Positions 16,057 through 26,251 of a stretch of 64,000 nucleotides of DNA are shown here, one piece after another. The number at the start of each line of letters is the position of its first letter. Position 1 is the first letter of the stretch. Origin of the DNA: Blastococcus xanthinilyticus. Lineage in GTDB: Bacteria; Actinomycetota; Actinomycetes; Mycobacteriales; Geodermatophilaceae. The stretch covers positions 248,001-312,000 of the forward strand of contig NZ_VNHW01000001.1 of assembly GCF_008124835.1 (NCBI RefSeq). The letters run 5' to 3'. The notes below the pieces were generated by a model. The model saw only the letters and a program-made list of their open reading frames with translations, had not been told where the DNA came from and ran no database searches. A program made the position numbers and the translations under genes.

Positions 16057-16113
16057 GCCGGCTCCCGGAGGTGCTGGGCCGGCACCGGGCCGGCCGAAGA
16101 CGTGGTCCCCGTC

Positions 16114-16119
16114 ACGCTA
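16114..16119 (-). promoter_or_regulatory. -10 box for the acyl-CoA ligase
   Basis: TAGCGT on the minus strand puts a transcription start near 16107, giving a ~50-nt leader that contains a GGGAG ribosome-binding site before the ATG at 16056. Confidence 0.4.
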
Positions 16120-16158
16120 TCGGCCGCCGGGGACGGCGACGAGCCCGTGCGCCTCGGG

Positions 16159-17295
16159 TCAGGCCGGAGGCCGGAACCAGCCGCTGGGGCCGACCGCCTG
16201 CCCGGCCGCCAGCCGGGGCGCGTACTGGTCGTAGTAGACCTTCGCGGTCAGCTCCCGCCGGCTGCGGACCCCGACCTTCGCGAAGATCGCCTTGAGGTGG
16301 TCCTGCACCGTGTAGGCGGACAGGTGCAGCGTCGCGGCGATGGCGCCGGTGTCCATCCCCCGCAGCACCAGCTGGACGACGTCCTGCTCTCGGGGGGTCA
16401 GCCCGAAGGCCGCCACCACGATGGGCACGATCTCCGGCGGCCGCGCCTCCTCGATCGTGACGACGACGTCGGAGGCCGTGCCCTCGCGCGACATCAGCCG
16501 GGAGGCGTGCGCGACGACCCAGTGCCCGGCGCGCGTCCGCAGCCGCACTCGGGGCACCAGCGGGGTGCTCCCGCCGACCCGGGCGCCGCGGGCCGCACCG
16601 ACCAGCGCGAGCAGGGCCAGGGGCAGCGGGGCCGAGCCGAGCGGGCCCCCACCGAGCTCGCCGACCCGGGTCGCGGCCCCGGGGGTGGCCGAGGCGATCT
16701 CCCCCCGGGCGTCCACGACCAGGACGGCCGGGCCGTCGACCTGCGGCCCGGCCGGCGTGACGGCCGCGGCGAGCAGCCCGCTGCGCAGGCCACCGGCCAG
16801 GGCACCGCCGAGGCCGCCCACGAACGCCTGCTCCGGCGCGGTGAAGCCGGCCCGCGCCCCCTCGCGGAACAGCGCGATGAACCCCCACGTGGCGCCCTCG
16901 GTGGTCAGCACGCCACGCAGCTCGTCCCCGAAGTCCCAGTAGCGGCGGATGAACCCGGTGAAGCGCGGCGAGAGCTCGAGCCGCCCGTCGGTCTCGTCCC
17001 GGAGCGCCATCACCCGGCTCGGGCGGCGGGCGACCTCGAGGAAGGTCGAGGGTTCGGGCACCTCGTACTCGAAGTACGCCCACTCGTCGTCGTGGTGCTC
17101 GTCGAACCCGGCCTTGACGGTCCCGGTCACCAGGCCGGTGGCCGGATCGGCCGTCGAGATGCAGGCGGCCGAGAACGGCACCGCGCGCCCCAACGCGTGC
17201 AGGGCGGAGCGGGTGAAGGTCGGGACGTCGAGGCCGCTGGCGGCCAGGCCGGCGACCTGGGCGCGCACCCGGTCGGCCGGCAGGCTGCTGCGCAC
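16159..17295 (-). CDS. LuxR-family transcriptional regulator with N-terminal sensor domain
   Basis: A 378-residue protein from GTG 17295, which is preceded at 6 nt by CACACT; a longer frame from 17400 is possible but would cross the divergent promoter. Residues ~15-240 resemble a GAF-like sensory region. The C-terminal HTH is clear: LTPREQDVVQLVLRGMDTGAIAATLHLS, then the recognition helix AYTVQDHLKAIFAKVGVRSRREL. There is no receiver aspartate, so it is a one-component regulator. It is divergent from the BBE-like flavoprotein gene with an inverted repeat in between, suggesting control of that gene (inference). Confidence 0.85.
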   Translation of the reverse strand: MRSSLPADRVRAQVAGLAASGLDVPTFTRSALHALGRAVPFSAACISTADPATGLVTGTVKAGFDEHHDDEWAYFEYEVPEPSTFLEVARRPSRVMALRDETDGRLELSPRFTGFIRRYWDFGDELRGVLTTEGATWGFIALFREGARAGFTAPEQAFVGGLGGALAGGLRSGLLAAAVTPAGPQVDGPAVLVVDARGEIASATPGAATRVGELGGGPLGSAPLPLALLALVGAARGARVGGSTPLVPRVRLRTRAGHWVVAHASRLMSREGTASDVVVTIEEARPPEIVPIVVAAFGLTPREQDVVQLVLRGMDTGAIAATLHLSAYTVQDHLKAIFAKVGVRSRRELTAKVYYDQYAPRLAAGQAVGPSGWFRPPA

Positions 17296-17301
17296 GCGGC
17301 C

Positions 17302-17307
17302 AGTGTG
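17302..17307 (-). promoter_or_regulatory. -10-like box of the LuxR regulator gene
   Basis: CACACT, 6 nt, GTG at 17295. The same hexamer and spacing precede sufR (41933-41938). Confidence 0.4.
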
Positions 17308-17330
17308 CCGACGCCGGCCCGTCGTCGGTA

Positions 17331-17346
17331 CCCCAGAGAGCTGGGG
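17331..17346. promoter_or_regulatory. Inverted repeat between divergent regulator and flavoprotein genes
   Basis: CCCCAG (17331-17336), 4 nt, CTGGGG (17341-17346), located in the -35 region of the LuxR gene and ~50 bp before the flavoprotein start. A plausible LuxR operator; no binding evidence. Confidence 0.4.
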
Positions 17347-17395
17347 GTCGGATTCCACCACGCACACGGGGGTGTTCCGCCGGCCGGCGACCCGC

Positions 17396-17401
17396 CACAT
17401 T
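17396..17401 (+). promoter_or_regulatory. -10-like box of the flavoprotein gene
   Basis: CACATT, 7 nt, ATG at 17409, with no ribosome-binding site. It supports the second of two closely spaced ATG codons as the start. Confidence 0.35.
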
Positions 17402-17408
17402 GATGGCC

Positions 17409-18800
17409 ATGACGTCCGACCTGCCCACCGCCCGGTCCCTCGACCAGCTCGGCACCGCCGTGTCCGGACCGGTGCTCCGCCCCGGCGACCCCGGCTTTCC
17501 CGAGGAGGTCGCCCCGTTCAACCTCGCACTCACCCCCCGGCCCGCCGTCGTCGTCGGGGCCACCGGCACCGCCGACGTCGCCGCCGCGGTGCGCTGGGCC
17601 GCCCGCGCCGGGCTCCCGGTCGCCGTGCGGGCCACGGGCCACGGCATGACGTCGTCCCTGGACGACGCCCTGCTGGTCAACACGTCTCGTCTGGACACCG
17701 TGGAGATCGACCCCGCGGGCCGGTGCGCCCGGGTGGGCGCCGGTGTCCGGTGGCGGCAGGTCGTCGACGCCGCGGCACCGCACGGGCTGGCGCCGCTCTC
17801 GGGCTCCTCCTCCGCGGTCGGCGTCGTCGGGTACACCCTCGGCGGGGGCCTCGGCGAGCTGTCTCGGAAGTACGGGTTCGCCGCCGACCTGGTCCGGCGG
17901 GCGAGCCTGGTGACGGCCGACGGCAGCATCCGCACCGTGGACGCCGACACCGATCCCGAGCTCTTCTGGGGGCTGCGCGGCGGCAAGGGCAGCTTCGGCA
18001 TCGTCACCGAGCTGGAGTTCGACCTGGTGCCCGTCACGTCGCTGTACGGCGGCGGCATCTTCTTCCCCGGCTCCGCCGCCGCCGACGTGCTGCACGCCTG
18101 GCGGCGGTGGACGGCGACCGTGCCGGAGGAGACCACCAGCTCGATCGCCGTGCTCCGCATGCCGCCCGATCCCGCGGTGCCCGAGCCGCTGCGCGGGCAG
18201 ACCGTGGTGCACCTGCGGGTCGCCCACCTGGGGCCGGTCGACGAGGGCGCCGCCCTGCTCGCCCCGATGCGGGCCGCCGCCCCGGCGCTGATCGACACCG
18301 TCGCCGAGCTGCCCTACACCGCGGTCGATGCGATCCACATGGACCCGACCACCCCCGCGGCCGCGTTCGACCGCGGGATCACGCTGCGCGAACTGCCCGC
18401 CGAGGCGGTGGACGCGCTGCTGGAGGTGGCCGGCCCGGAGGTCGAGCTGCCGCTGGTGGTCGTCGAGCTGCGGCACCTGGGCGGCGCCCTGTCCCGCCCG
18501 GCCACGGTGCCGAACGCCGTCGCCGGCCGCGGGGCCGCCTACACCGCGTGGGCGCTCGGGCCGATGGTGCCGCCCGTCGCCGACGCCGTCCCCGGCGCGG
18601 TGGCCGCCGTCCTCGACCGGCTGGCGCCGTGGGCCGGGCGCGGCGCGCTGCTCAACTTCCTCGGCTCCGCCGACCCGGGCGACGTCGGCGCGCTGTGGGA
18701 CGACGGCGACCGGGACCGCCTGCTCGCGCTGAAGCGGCGGCTCGACCCGGCGGAGGTCTTCCGCGTCGGCCACGTCGTCGCCGGAGCCCCCGCCGGATGA
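17409..18800 (+). CDS. FAD-linked oxidase (berberine-bridge-enzyme type)
   Basis: A 463-residue flavoprotein (ATG 17409; 17403 is an alternative). The FAD-binding type 4 domain spans ~35-205: PRPAVVVGATGTADVAAAVR, RATGHGMTSS whose histidine is where these enzymes attach FAD covalently, SGSSSAVGVVGYTLGGGLGELSRKYG, and GGKGSFGIVTELEF. The C-terminal BBE motif is present as LALKRRLDPAEVFR. The second covalent site (Cys) of bicovalent members is not seen; GYTLGGGLG occupies that loop. Such enzymes oxidise sugars, alkaloids or secondary alcohols with O2. The TGA stop is the first three bases of a palindromic element that fills the whole gap to the next gene. Confidence 0.88.
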   Translation: MTSDLPTARSLDQLGTAVSGPVLRPGDPGFPEEVAPFNLALTPRPAVVVGATGTADVAAAVRWAARAGLPVAVRATGHGMTSSLDDALLVNTSRLDTVEIDPAGRCARVGAGVRWRQVVDAAAPHGLAPLSGSSSAVGVVGYTLGGGLGELSRKYGFAADLVRRASLVTADGSIRTVDADTDPELFWGLRGGKGSFGIVTELEFDLVPVTSLYGGGIFFPGSAAADVLHAWRRWTATVPEETTSSIAVLRMPPDPAVPEPLRGQTVVHLRVAHLGPVDEGAALLAPMRAAAPALIDTVAELPYTAVDAIHMDPTTPAAAFDRGITLRELPAEAVDALLEVAGPEVELPLVVVELRHLGGALSRPATVPNAVAGRGAAYTAWALGPMVPPVADAVPGAVAAVLDRLAPWAGRGALLNFLGSADPGDVGALWDDGDRDRLLALKRRLDPAEVFRVGHVVAGAPAG

Positions 18801-18878
18801 TCAGGTGACCTGATCATTCCGGGTCCTGGCTCACGTCCGGTGCTGAGCCAGGACCCTGCGCGGTGAGCCAGGACGCCG
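18798..18878 (+). repeat. Palindromic element with 20-bp internal repeat, copy 1
   Basis: Three parts: an odd-centred palindrome ATGATCAGGT-G-ACCTGATCAT (18797-18817); a 13-bp stem GGGTCCTGGCTCA/TGAGCCAGGACCC (18821-18833 with 18844-18856); and then another TGAGCCAGGAC 20 bp after the first. It starts with the stop codon of the flavoprotein gene and ends one base before the sirtuin stop codon, so it is the entire intergenic region. The second copy at 59011-59111 has the same layout plus one extra 20-bp unit. It probably works as a bidirectional terminator; its dispersal suggests a repeat family. Confidence 0.75.
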
Positions 18879-19637
18879 TCAGCCGGCCGCGACCAGCCGG
18901 GGCAGCGCGGTCCCGATGGGCTCGTGCACGACCAGATCGGCGACGTCGTCGTAGGGCGTCGGCTCAGCGTTGACCACGACCACGCGGGCGCCGTTGCGCA
19001 CGGCGACTTCGACCAGCCCGGCGGCGGGGTGCACCGTCAGCGACGTGCCGACGGCGAGGAACACGTCGCAGTCGGCCGCCGCGGCGACCGCCGCCTCGAC
19101 GACGCGCTCCTCCAGCAGCTGGCCGAAGTAGATCGTCGCCGACTTGAGGACGCCGCCGCAGACCAGGCACGCCGGGTCGGGCTCTCCCGCCTCGACGCGG
19201 TCCAGCGCCGCCCGCATCGGCGTCCGGTCCCCGCAGGAGGTGCAGAGGACCTCGTGGACCGTGCCGTGGATCTCCAGCACGCGGTCGGGGCCGGACCCGG
19301 CGGCCTGGTGCAGGCCGTCGATGTTCTGCGTGACGAGCGCCCGCAGCCGGCCCTGCCGCTCCAGGTCGACCAGCGCGGCGTGCCCCGCGTTCGGCCGCGG
19401 GTCGGCCGCCTGCAGGTCCCGACGCATCAGCCACGACCGGCGCCGGATCTCCGGATCGGCCAGGTAGTAGCACAGCGTCACGAGCTTCTCGGCGTCCGGG
19501 TCCCTGGTCCACACGCCGTCGGGCCCGCGGTAGTCGGGGATGCCGCTGTCGGTGGAGACTCCCGCGCCGGTGAGCACGGTGATCCGCCGGGCGGCGGTCA
19601 GCCAGTCGGGCAGGGGCGTGGGCACGGCGCCGGTCAC
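18879..19637 (-). CDS. Sirtuin, NAD-dependent protein deacylase
   Basis: A 252-residue SIR2 protein with GAGVSTDSGIPDYRG (NAD-binding, about 23-37), TQNIDGLH (about 107-114), catalytic His in LEIHGTVHEV, the zinc tetrad CTSCGD...CLVCGG, and VGTSLTVHPAAGL for ribose binding. It removes acyl groups from lysines with NAD+. The GTG at 19637 is chosen because TACCGT lies 6 nt upstream and the residues before it are not sirtuin-like, although the frame is open much further. It is monocistronic and convergent with the flavoprotein gene. Confidence 0.92.
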   Translation of the reverse strand: MTGAVPTPLPDWLTAARRITVLTGAGVSTDSGIPDYRGPDGVWTRDPDAEKLVTLCYYLADPEIRRRSWLMRRDLQAADPRPNAGHAALVDLERQGRLRALVTQNIDGLHQAAGSGPDRVLEIHGTVHEVLCTSCGDRTPMRAALDRVEAGEPDPACLVCGGVLKSATIYFGQLLEERVVEAAVAAAADCDVFLAVGTSLTVHPAAGLVEVAVRNGARVVVVNAEPTPYDDVADLVVHEPIGTALPRLVAAG

Positions 19638-19643
19638 GCGTCC

Positions 19644-19649
19644 ACGGTA
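19644..19649 (-). promoter_or_regulatory. -10 box of a leaderless sirtuin transcript
   Basis: TACCGT on the minus strand, 6 nt, GTG at 19637; there is no ribosome-binding site. Confidence 0.55.
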
Positions 19650-19782
19650 GGAGGACCGAGGGCGTGATCGGGCCGGCCGCGGTCGGAGGCAGGCCAGCGG
19701 GGCGCGTGGTGTCGCTTCCCGCCGGAGCGGGTGACCCGGCGCAGCGGGACCTGGGCACGGAGCGGCACGCCCCGCTGCCGGC

Positions 19783-20487
19783 TCAACCCGGCGCGAGGGA
19801 GAACTCGTTGCCGTCGGGGTCGGCGAGCTCGACGACGCCGTCCCCTGCGCCGCCGAGGCGGGTGGCCCCGAGCCCGACCAGTCGCTCGACCTCGGCCGAC
19901 AGCTGGCCGTCGGCACAGGTGAGGTGGAAGCGCTGCCTGTTCCGCCCGCGCTTCGGTGCCACGGGCGGGCCACCCCACGCGATCGTGGTGCCCCCGTGCG
20001 GGGACCGGATCGCCGTCTCCTCGTTCTCGTCCCACACCACGGGCCAGCCCAGCGTCTCGGCCCAGAACAGCCCGACCTGCCGGGTGCCGTCGCAGGCCAG
20101 CTCGCCGAGGAAGCCGCAGCCGGCCAGGAACCGGTTGCCGGCCTCGATGACGCAGAACTCGTTGCCCTCCGGATCGGCCAGCACGACGTGCTCCTCCTCC
20201 GGGAGCTGGCCGACGTCGAGGTGGCCGGCGCCGAGTTCGAGCGCTGCCGCGACCGTGTCGTCCTGTGCGGCGGGGCTGGTGCTGGTCAGATGCAGGTGCA
20301 CCCGGTTCGGGCCGGCCTTCCCGGTCGGGCTCGCGGTGAACCGCAGCCCCACCTGGGTGTCGGACCCGGGCAGCAGCACACCGCGGGGGTCGTCGAGGAC
20401 CGCCCGGCCCAGGAGGGCGGCCCAGAACTCCGCCAGGCGAGCCGGCTCGTGTGCGTCGAAGGTCAGCGCCCGCAGTCGGGAGGGCAT
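19783..20487 (-). CDS. VOC (glyoxalase-like) protein, two domains
   Basis: A 234-residue protein made of two glyoxalase/bleomycin-resistance repeats: RLRALTFDAHEPARLAEFWAALLG... with VVLADPEGNEFCVIEAG ending the first, and TRQVGLFWAETLGWPVVWDE... with VVELADPDGNEFSLAPG ending the second. The paired ADPxGNEF motifs hold the usual metal-ligand glutamate. It is typical of actinobacterial 'VOC family' proteins of unknown substrate. The start ATG 20487 lies 7 nt after TAGCGT; a GTG at 20496 is in frame just upstream. Confidence 0.85.
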   Translation of the reverse strand: MPSRLRALTFDAHEPARLAEFWAALLGRAVLDDPRGVLLPGSDTQVGLRFTASPTGKAGPNRVHLHLTSTSPAAQDDTVAAALELGAGHLDVGQLPEEEHVVLADPEGNEFCVIEAGNRFLAGCGFLGELACDGTRQVGLFWAETLGWPVVWDENEETAIRSPHGGTTIAWGGPPVAPKRGRNRQRFHLTCADGQLSAEVERLVGLGATRLGGAGDGVVELADPDGNEFSLAPG

Positions 20488-20494
20488 GTCGCGC

Positions 20495-20500
20495 ACGCTA
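20495..20500 (-). promoter_or_regulatory. -10 box of the VOC protein gene
   Basis: TAGCGT on the minus strand, 7 nt, ATG at 20487; leaderless arrangement. Confidence 0.5.
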
Positions 20501-20590
20501 GGCGCCGGCGAGGCGGTTCCGCACGCGCTTATCGGGAGCGCCGCCGGGCCGCGGTCAGCCGGTCCGGCAGGGGGCCGGGGACGGCGCGGG

Positions 20591-21604
20591 TCACGCCCGC
20601 CACGGCAGGGGCCGGCCGGCCGCCCGCACCGCCCGGGCGGTGCCGCTGCGGACCAGCCGCCCGGCCCGCGGGACCAGGAGGACCACGGCGCAGGCGTAGG
20701 CCGCGCCCAGCACGGTGTCGACGACGTAGTGCTCGCCCGACCAGACCAGGACCAGCGGCATCAGCCCCGCGTACGCGACGAGGGCCACCTTCTGCCAGGA
20801 GCGGCGCGCCATCGGCAGCAGGACGATCGTCATGAGCACCGCGAAGCCGGTGTGCAGCGACGGCATGGCCGCGACCAGGTTCACCTGCCCCTGGCCGGCG
20901 TCGAGGATGACCCCGGCGCGCGGCAGCCCGAGCACCGCCCAGCCGGCGCTGCTCATCCGCGCCACCGGCTCGATGACCCCCTCCTTGGCCGCCAGCCACG
21001 GCGGCGCCGCCGGGTACAGCACGTAGGTGACCAGCCCGGCGAGCGAGAGCGCGACGACGAGCTGGGCGCAGCGGGCCCACCGGCGCCGGTCGCGCAGCCA
21101 CAGCACGGCGAGCACCACGGGGGTGAGCACGAAGTGGCTGCTGTAGACGAGCGTCGCCAGCGCCTTCCACCAGTCGGCCTGCACGGTCTCCTGCAGCCAG
21201 ACGGTCGGCAGCACTCCCCCGCCGAGCCACCGGTCGGCGTCGGCGAGCTCCCGCACGTGGACCGGCATGCCCAGCCCGTCGGCCAGCCCGCGGGTGGCGT
21301 CGTAGGCCAGGAGGACGGCGACCAGCGGCAGCCAGTCGGTCAGCAGCCGCACCACCCGGCGCCACCCCTGGGTGGCCGCCGAGACGGCGAGGCCGGCCAG
21401 CACCCAGCCGAGCAGCACCACCCGGTCGGTCGGCAGTCCGCGCGCCGCGCAGGTGACCGCGAAAGCCACCAGCAGGCCGGCCCACAGGACGGCGGTGACG
21501 AGCCGGGCGCGGTCGACCCGCACCGCCGTCCCCGGGAGTGCGCCACCCCCGGGGACGGGACGGACCGCCACGGGGGCGGGAGCCGGTGAGTCGACCACGG
21601 TCAT
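20591..21604 (-). CDS. PAP2-superfamily membrane phosphatase / transferase
   Basis: A 337-residue polytopic membrane protein with about eight helices. The phosphatase signature is present as MPSLHTGFAVLMTI (motif 2, with its His) and SGEHYVVDTVLGA (motif 3, SxxHxxxD with the catalytic His and Asp); a conserved Lys precedes in PWLAAKEGVIEP. The layout with motifs late in the chain resembles the aureobasidin-resistance/inositol phosphorylceramide synthase-like branch common in actinobacteria, which acts on lipid phosphates. The substrate is unknown. ATG 21604 lies 8 nt after TACGGT. Confidence 0.85.
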   Translation of the reverse strand: MTVVDSPAPAPVAVRPVPGGGALPGTAVRVDRARLVTAVLWAGLLVAFAVTCAARGLPTDRVVLLGWVLAGLAVSAATQGWRRVVRLLTDWLPLVAVLLAYDATRGLADGLGMPVHVRELADADRWLGGGVLPTVWLQETVQADWWKALATLVYSSHFVLTPVVLAVLWLRDRRRWARCAQLVVALSLAGLVTYVLYPAAPPWLAAKEGVIEPVARMSSAGWAVLGLPRAGVILDAGQGQVNLVAAMPSLHTGFAVLMTIVLLPMARRSWQKVALVAYAGLMPLVLVWSGEHYVVDTVLGAAYACAVVLLVPRAGRLVRSGTARAVRAAGRPLPWRA

Positions 21605-21612
21605 GGCGCGGC

Positions 21613-21618
21613 ACCGTA
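21613..21618 (-). promoter_or_regulatory. -10 box of the PAP2 gene
   Basis: TACGGT on the minus strand, 8 nt, ATG at 21604; no ribosome-binding site. Confidence 0.45.
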
Positions 21619-21751
21619 GCCGCCCGGCTTCCCCGGGTGTGCCCGGGCGTGCGCGGCACGCCGCCGTGACGTGCGCGGATGTGACGCCTGCGGCGGCCCG
21701 GACGGGAGGGAAGACCGGCCGGCGGGAGCCGCAGGGGCACTCCTCAGGGCG

Positions 21752-21765
21752 GTGACCCAGGTCAC
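21752..21765. promoter_or_regulatory. Palindrome upstream of aconitase
   Basis: GTGACC-CA-GGTCAC sits in the 265-bp gap between the divergent PAP2 and aconitase genes, ~105 bp before the aconitase start. It resembles a dimeric regulator site; it does not match the GlxR/CRP consensus well. The rest of the gap shows nothing else clear apart from a GAGGGG ribosome-binding site before 21870. Confidence 0.35.
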
Positions 21766-21869
21766 GGGGTGAGGGAAGGGTCGCCTGAGTCGGTGCATCC
21801 GCCCGGGAGCTGGGATGATCGGGGGTGGTCAACGAAGCGTGATGAACCACGAGGGGTAGGCGCAGAAGA

Positions 21870-24722
<2,853 letters not shown>

Positions 24723-24747
24723 CCGCCGGGCACCCGAGGACCCGCTG

Positions 24748-25506
24748 ATGGACCTGGGCCTGGGTGGTCGCGGATTCCTGCTCACCGGCGCGAGCCGGGG
24801 GCTGGGGTTCGCGACCGCCCGGGCCCTCGTCGATAACGAGGCCCGCGTGCTGGTCAGCTCCCGCTCCGCCGACGGCGTCGCACGGGCCGTCGACCGGCTC
24901 GGCGGGGCGCCGTCGGCGCACGGGGTGGCCGCCGACCTGGCCGACGCCGGCGCCGCCGAGGCCCTGGTCGCCGCCGGGGTCGAGCGGCTGGGCCGCCTGG
25001 ACGGCGCGTTCCTCTCCGTCGGCCGTCCCGTGCAGGGCAGCGTGCTCGAGGTGGCCGAGGAGCACTGGCGCGACGCCGTCGAGTCGCTGCTGCTGGGCAC
25101 GATCCGGGTCGTCCGGGCACTCGTCCCCGTCCTCGGGCCGGGGGCGGCGATCGGGCTGGTGCTCTCCACGTCCGTGCGGGAGCCCAAGCGGCGCCTGGGC
25201 ATCTCCAACGGCCTCCGCCCGGGCCTGGCCATGACGGCCAAGGCGCTGGCGGACGAGCTGGGGCCCCGGGGCATCCGCGTCGTCGGCCTGGTCCCGGGGA
25301 CGATCGACACCGACGAGACGCCGGAGGGCACGGGCACCCCCCGGTCGGCCGAGACGCAGGCGGAGCGGGCCGCCGGCATCCCGCTGGGCCGGCCGGGCAC
25401 CCCCGAGGAGTTCGGCCGGGTCGCCGCCTTCCTGCTCTCCCCCGCCGCCTCCTACGTCACCGGCACGATGGTCGCCGTCGACGGCGGCCGGATGCGCAGC
25501 CTGTGA
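24748..25506 (+). CDS. SDR-family oxidoreductase with altered catalytic motif
   Basis: A 252-residue FabG-like protein. The TGASRGLG cofactor loop is at residues 13-20, the strand-4 region is changed (LSVGRP in place of NNAG), and the C-terminus SPAASYVTGTMVAVDGG is typical. The catalytic S-x12-Y-x3-K is replaced: after the conserved Ser in LVLSTSVREP the expected tyrosine position reads SNGLR. This places it in the divergent SDR group with N-x-x-R in that position. Substrate unknown and reductase activity uncertain. Its stop overlaps the next gene (GTGA). Confidence 0.82.
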   Translation: MDLGLGGRGFLLTGASRGLGFATARALVDNEARVLVSSRSADGVARAVDRLGGAPSAHGVAADLADAGAAEALVAAGVERLGRLDGAFLSVGRPVQGSVLEVAEEHWRDAVESLLLGTIRVVRALVPVLGPGAAIGLVLSTSVREPKRRLGISNGLRPGLAMTAKALADELGPRGIRVVGLVPGTIDTDETPEGTGTPRSAETQAERAAGIPLGRPGTPEEFGRVAAFLLSPAASYVTGTMVAVDGGRMRSL

Positions 25507-26201
25507 ACGACCCGGTCCTGGTCGCCTGCGCGCACGGCACCCGCAACCCCACCGGCCGCCGGCTGATCGCCGAGCTGGCCCTCGCCGCGCGCGCCCAGCG
25601 CCCGGGCCTCGTCACCACCGCCGCCTTCGTCGACGTGCAGCCCCCCACCGTCGTCGACGTCGTGGCCGGCCTGTCGGCCCAGGACCGGCCGGCGGTCGTC
25701 GTCCCGCTGCTGCTGTCGGGCGGCTACCACGTGCACGTGGACATCGCCTCGGCCGTCGCCTCCGCCCCCGGGACCGTGGCCGCCCGCCCGCTGGGCCCCG
25801 ACCCGCGGCTGGCCGCCGTCCTGCTCGACCGGCTCGTGCAGGCCGGCGCCGACCCCACCGACCCCCGGACCGCCGTCGTCCTGGCCGCCGCCGGGTCCAG
25901 CGATTCCAGGTCGGTCGCCGACGTCGAGCGCACCGCCGCCCTGGTGCAGGAGGGGTGGACCGGGCCGGTCACGACGGGGTACGGCTCGGCTGCCCGTCCG
26001 ACGGTGCCCGACGCCGTCGCGGCGGCGCGCGTCGGAGGCGCCAGCAGCGTCGTGGTGGCCTCCTACCTGCTCGCGCCCGGCCACTTCCACGACAAGCTGG
26101 CCGGTTCCGGGGCCGATGTCGTCACCGCACCGCTGCTGCCCGACGCACGGATCGCCGCCGTGCTGCTGGACCGGTACGACGCCGTGGTGTCCACCCGCTG
26201 A
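25503..26201 (+). CDS. CbiX/SirB-type chelatase
   Basis: A 232-residue protein with two similar halves, each a class II chelatase domain: LVACAHGTRNPTGRRL opens the first with the metal-binding His, LLSGGYHVHVDI carries the second His, and the C-terminal half has VVASYLLAPGHFHDKL with another His pair. Such enzymes insert Fe2+ or Co2+ into sirohydrochlorin for siroheme or B12. No other siroheme gene is adjacent. It is translationally coupled with the upstream SDR. Confidence 0.88.
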   Translation: MNDPVLVACAHGTRNPTGRRLIAELALAARAQRPGLVTTAAFVDVQPPTVVDVVAGLSAQDRPAVVVPLLLSGGYHVHVDIASAVASAPGTVAARPLGPDPRLAAVLLDRLVQAGADPTDPRTAVVLAAAGSSDSRSVADVERTAALVQEGWTGPVTTGYGSAARPTVPDAVAAARVGGASSVVVASYLLAPGHFHDKLAGSGADVVTAPLLPDARIAAVLLDRYDAVVSTR

Positions 26202-26204
26202 CCC

Positions 26205-26227
26205 GGCCGGGCGCCACCGGCCCGGCC
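26205..26227 (+). terminator. Hairpin downstream of the CbiX gene
   Basis: GGCCGGGC (26205-26212), 7-nt loop, GCCCGGCC (26220-26227). It directly precedes the promoter of the next gene. Confidence 0.5.
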
Positions 26228-26238
26228 GCGGGCTGACC

Positions 26239-26244
26239 TAGGGT
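26239..26244 (+). promoter_or_regulatory. -10 box of the DUF881 gene
   Basis: TAGGGT, 7 nt, ATG at 26252; this favours the ATG over the in-frame GTG at 26243, which overlaps the box itself. Confidence 0.55.
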
Positions 26245-26251
26245 GGAGCCG

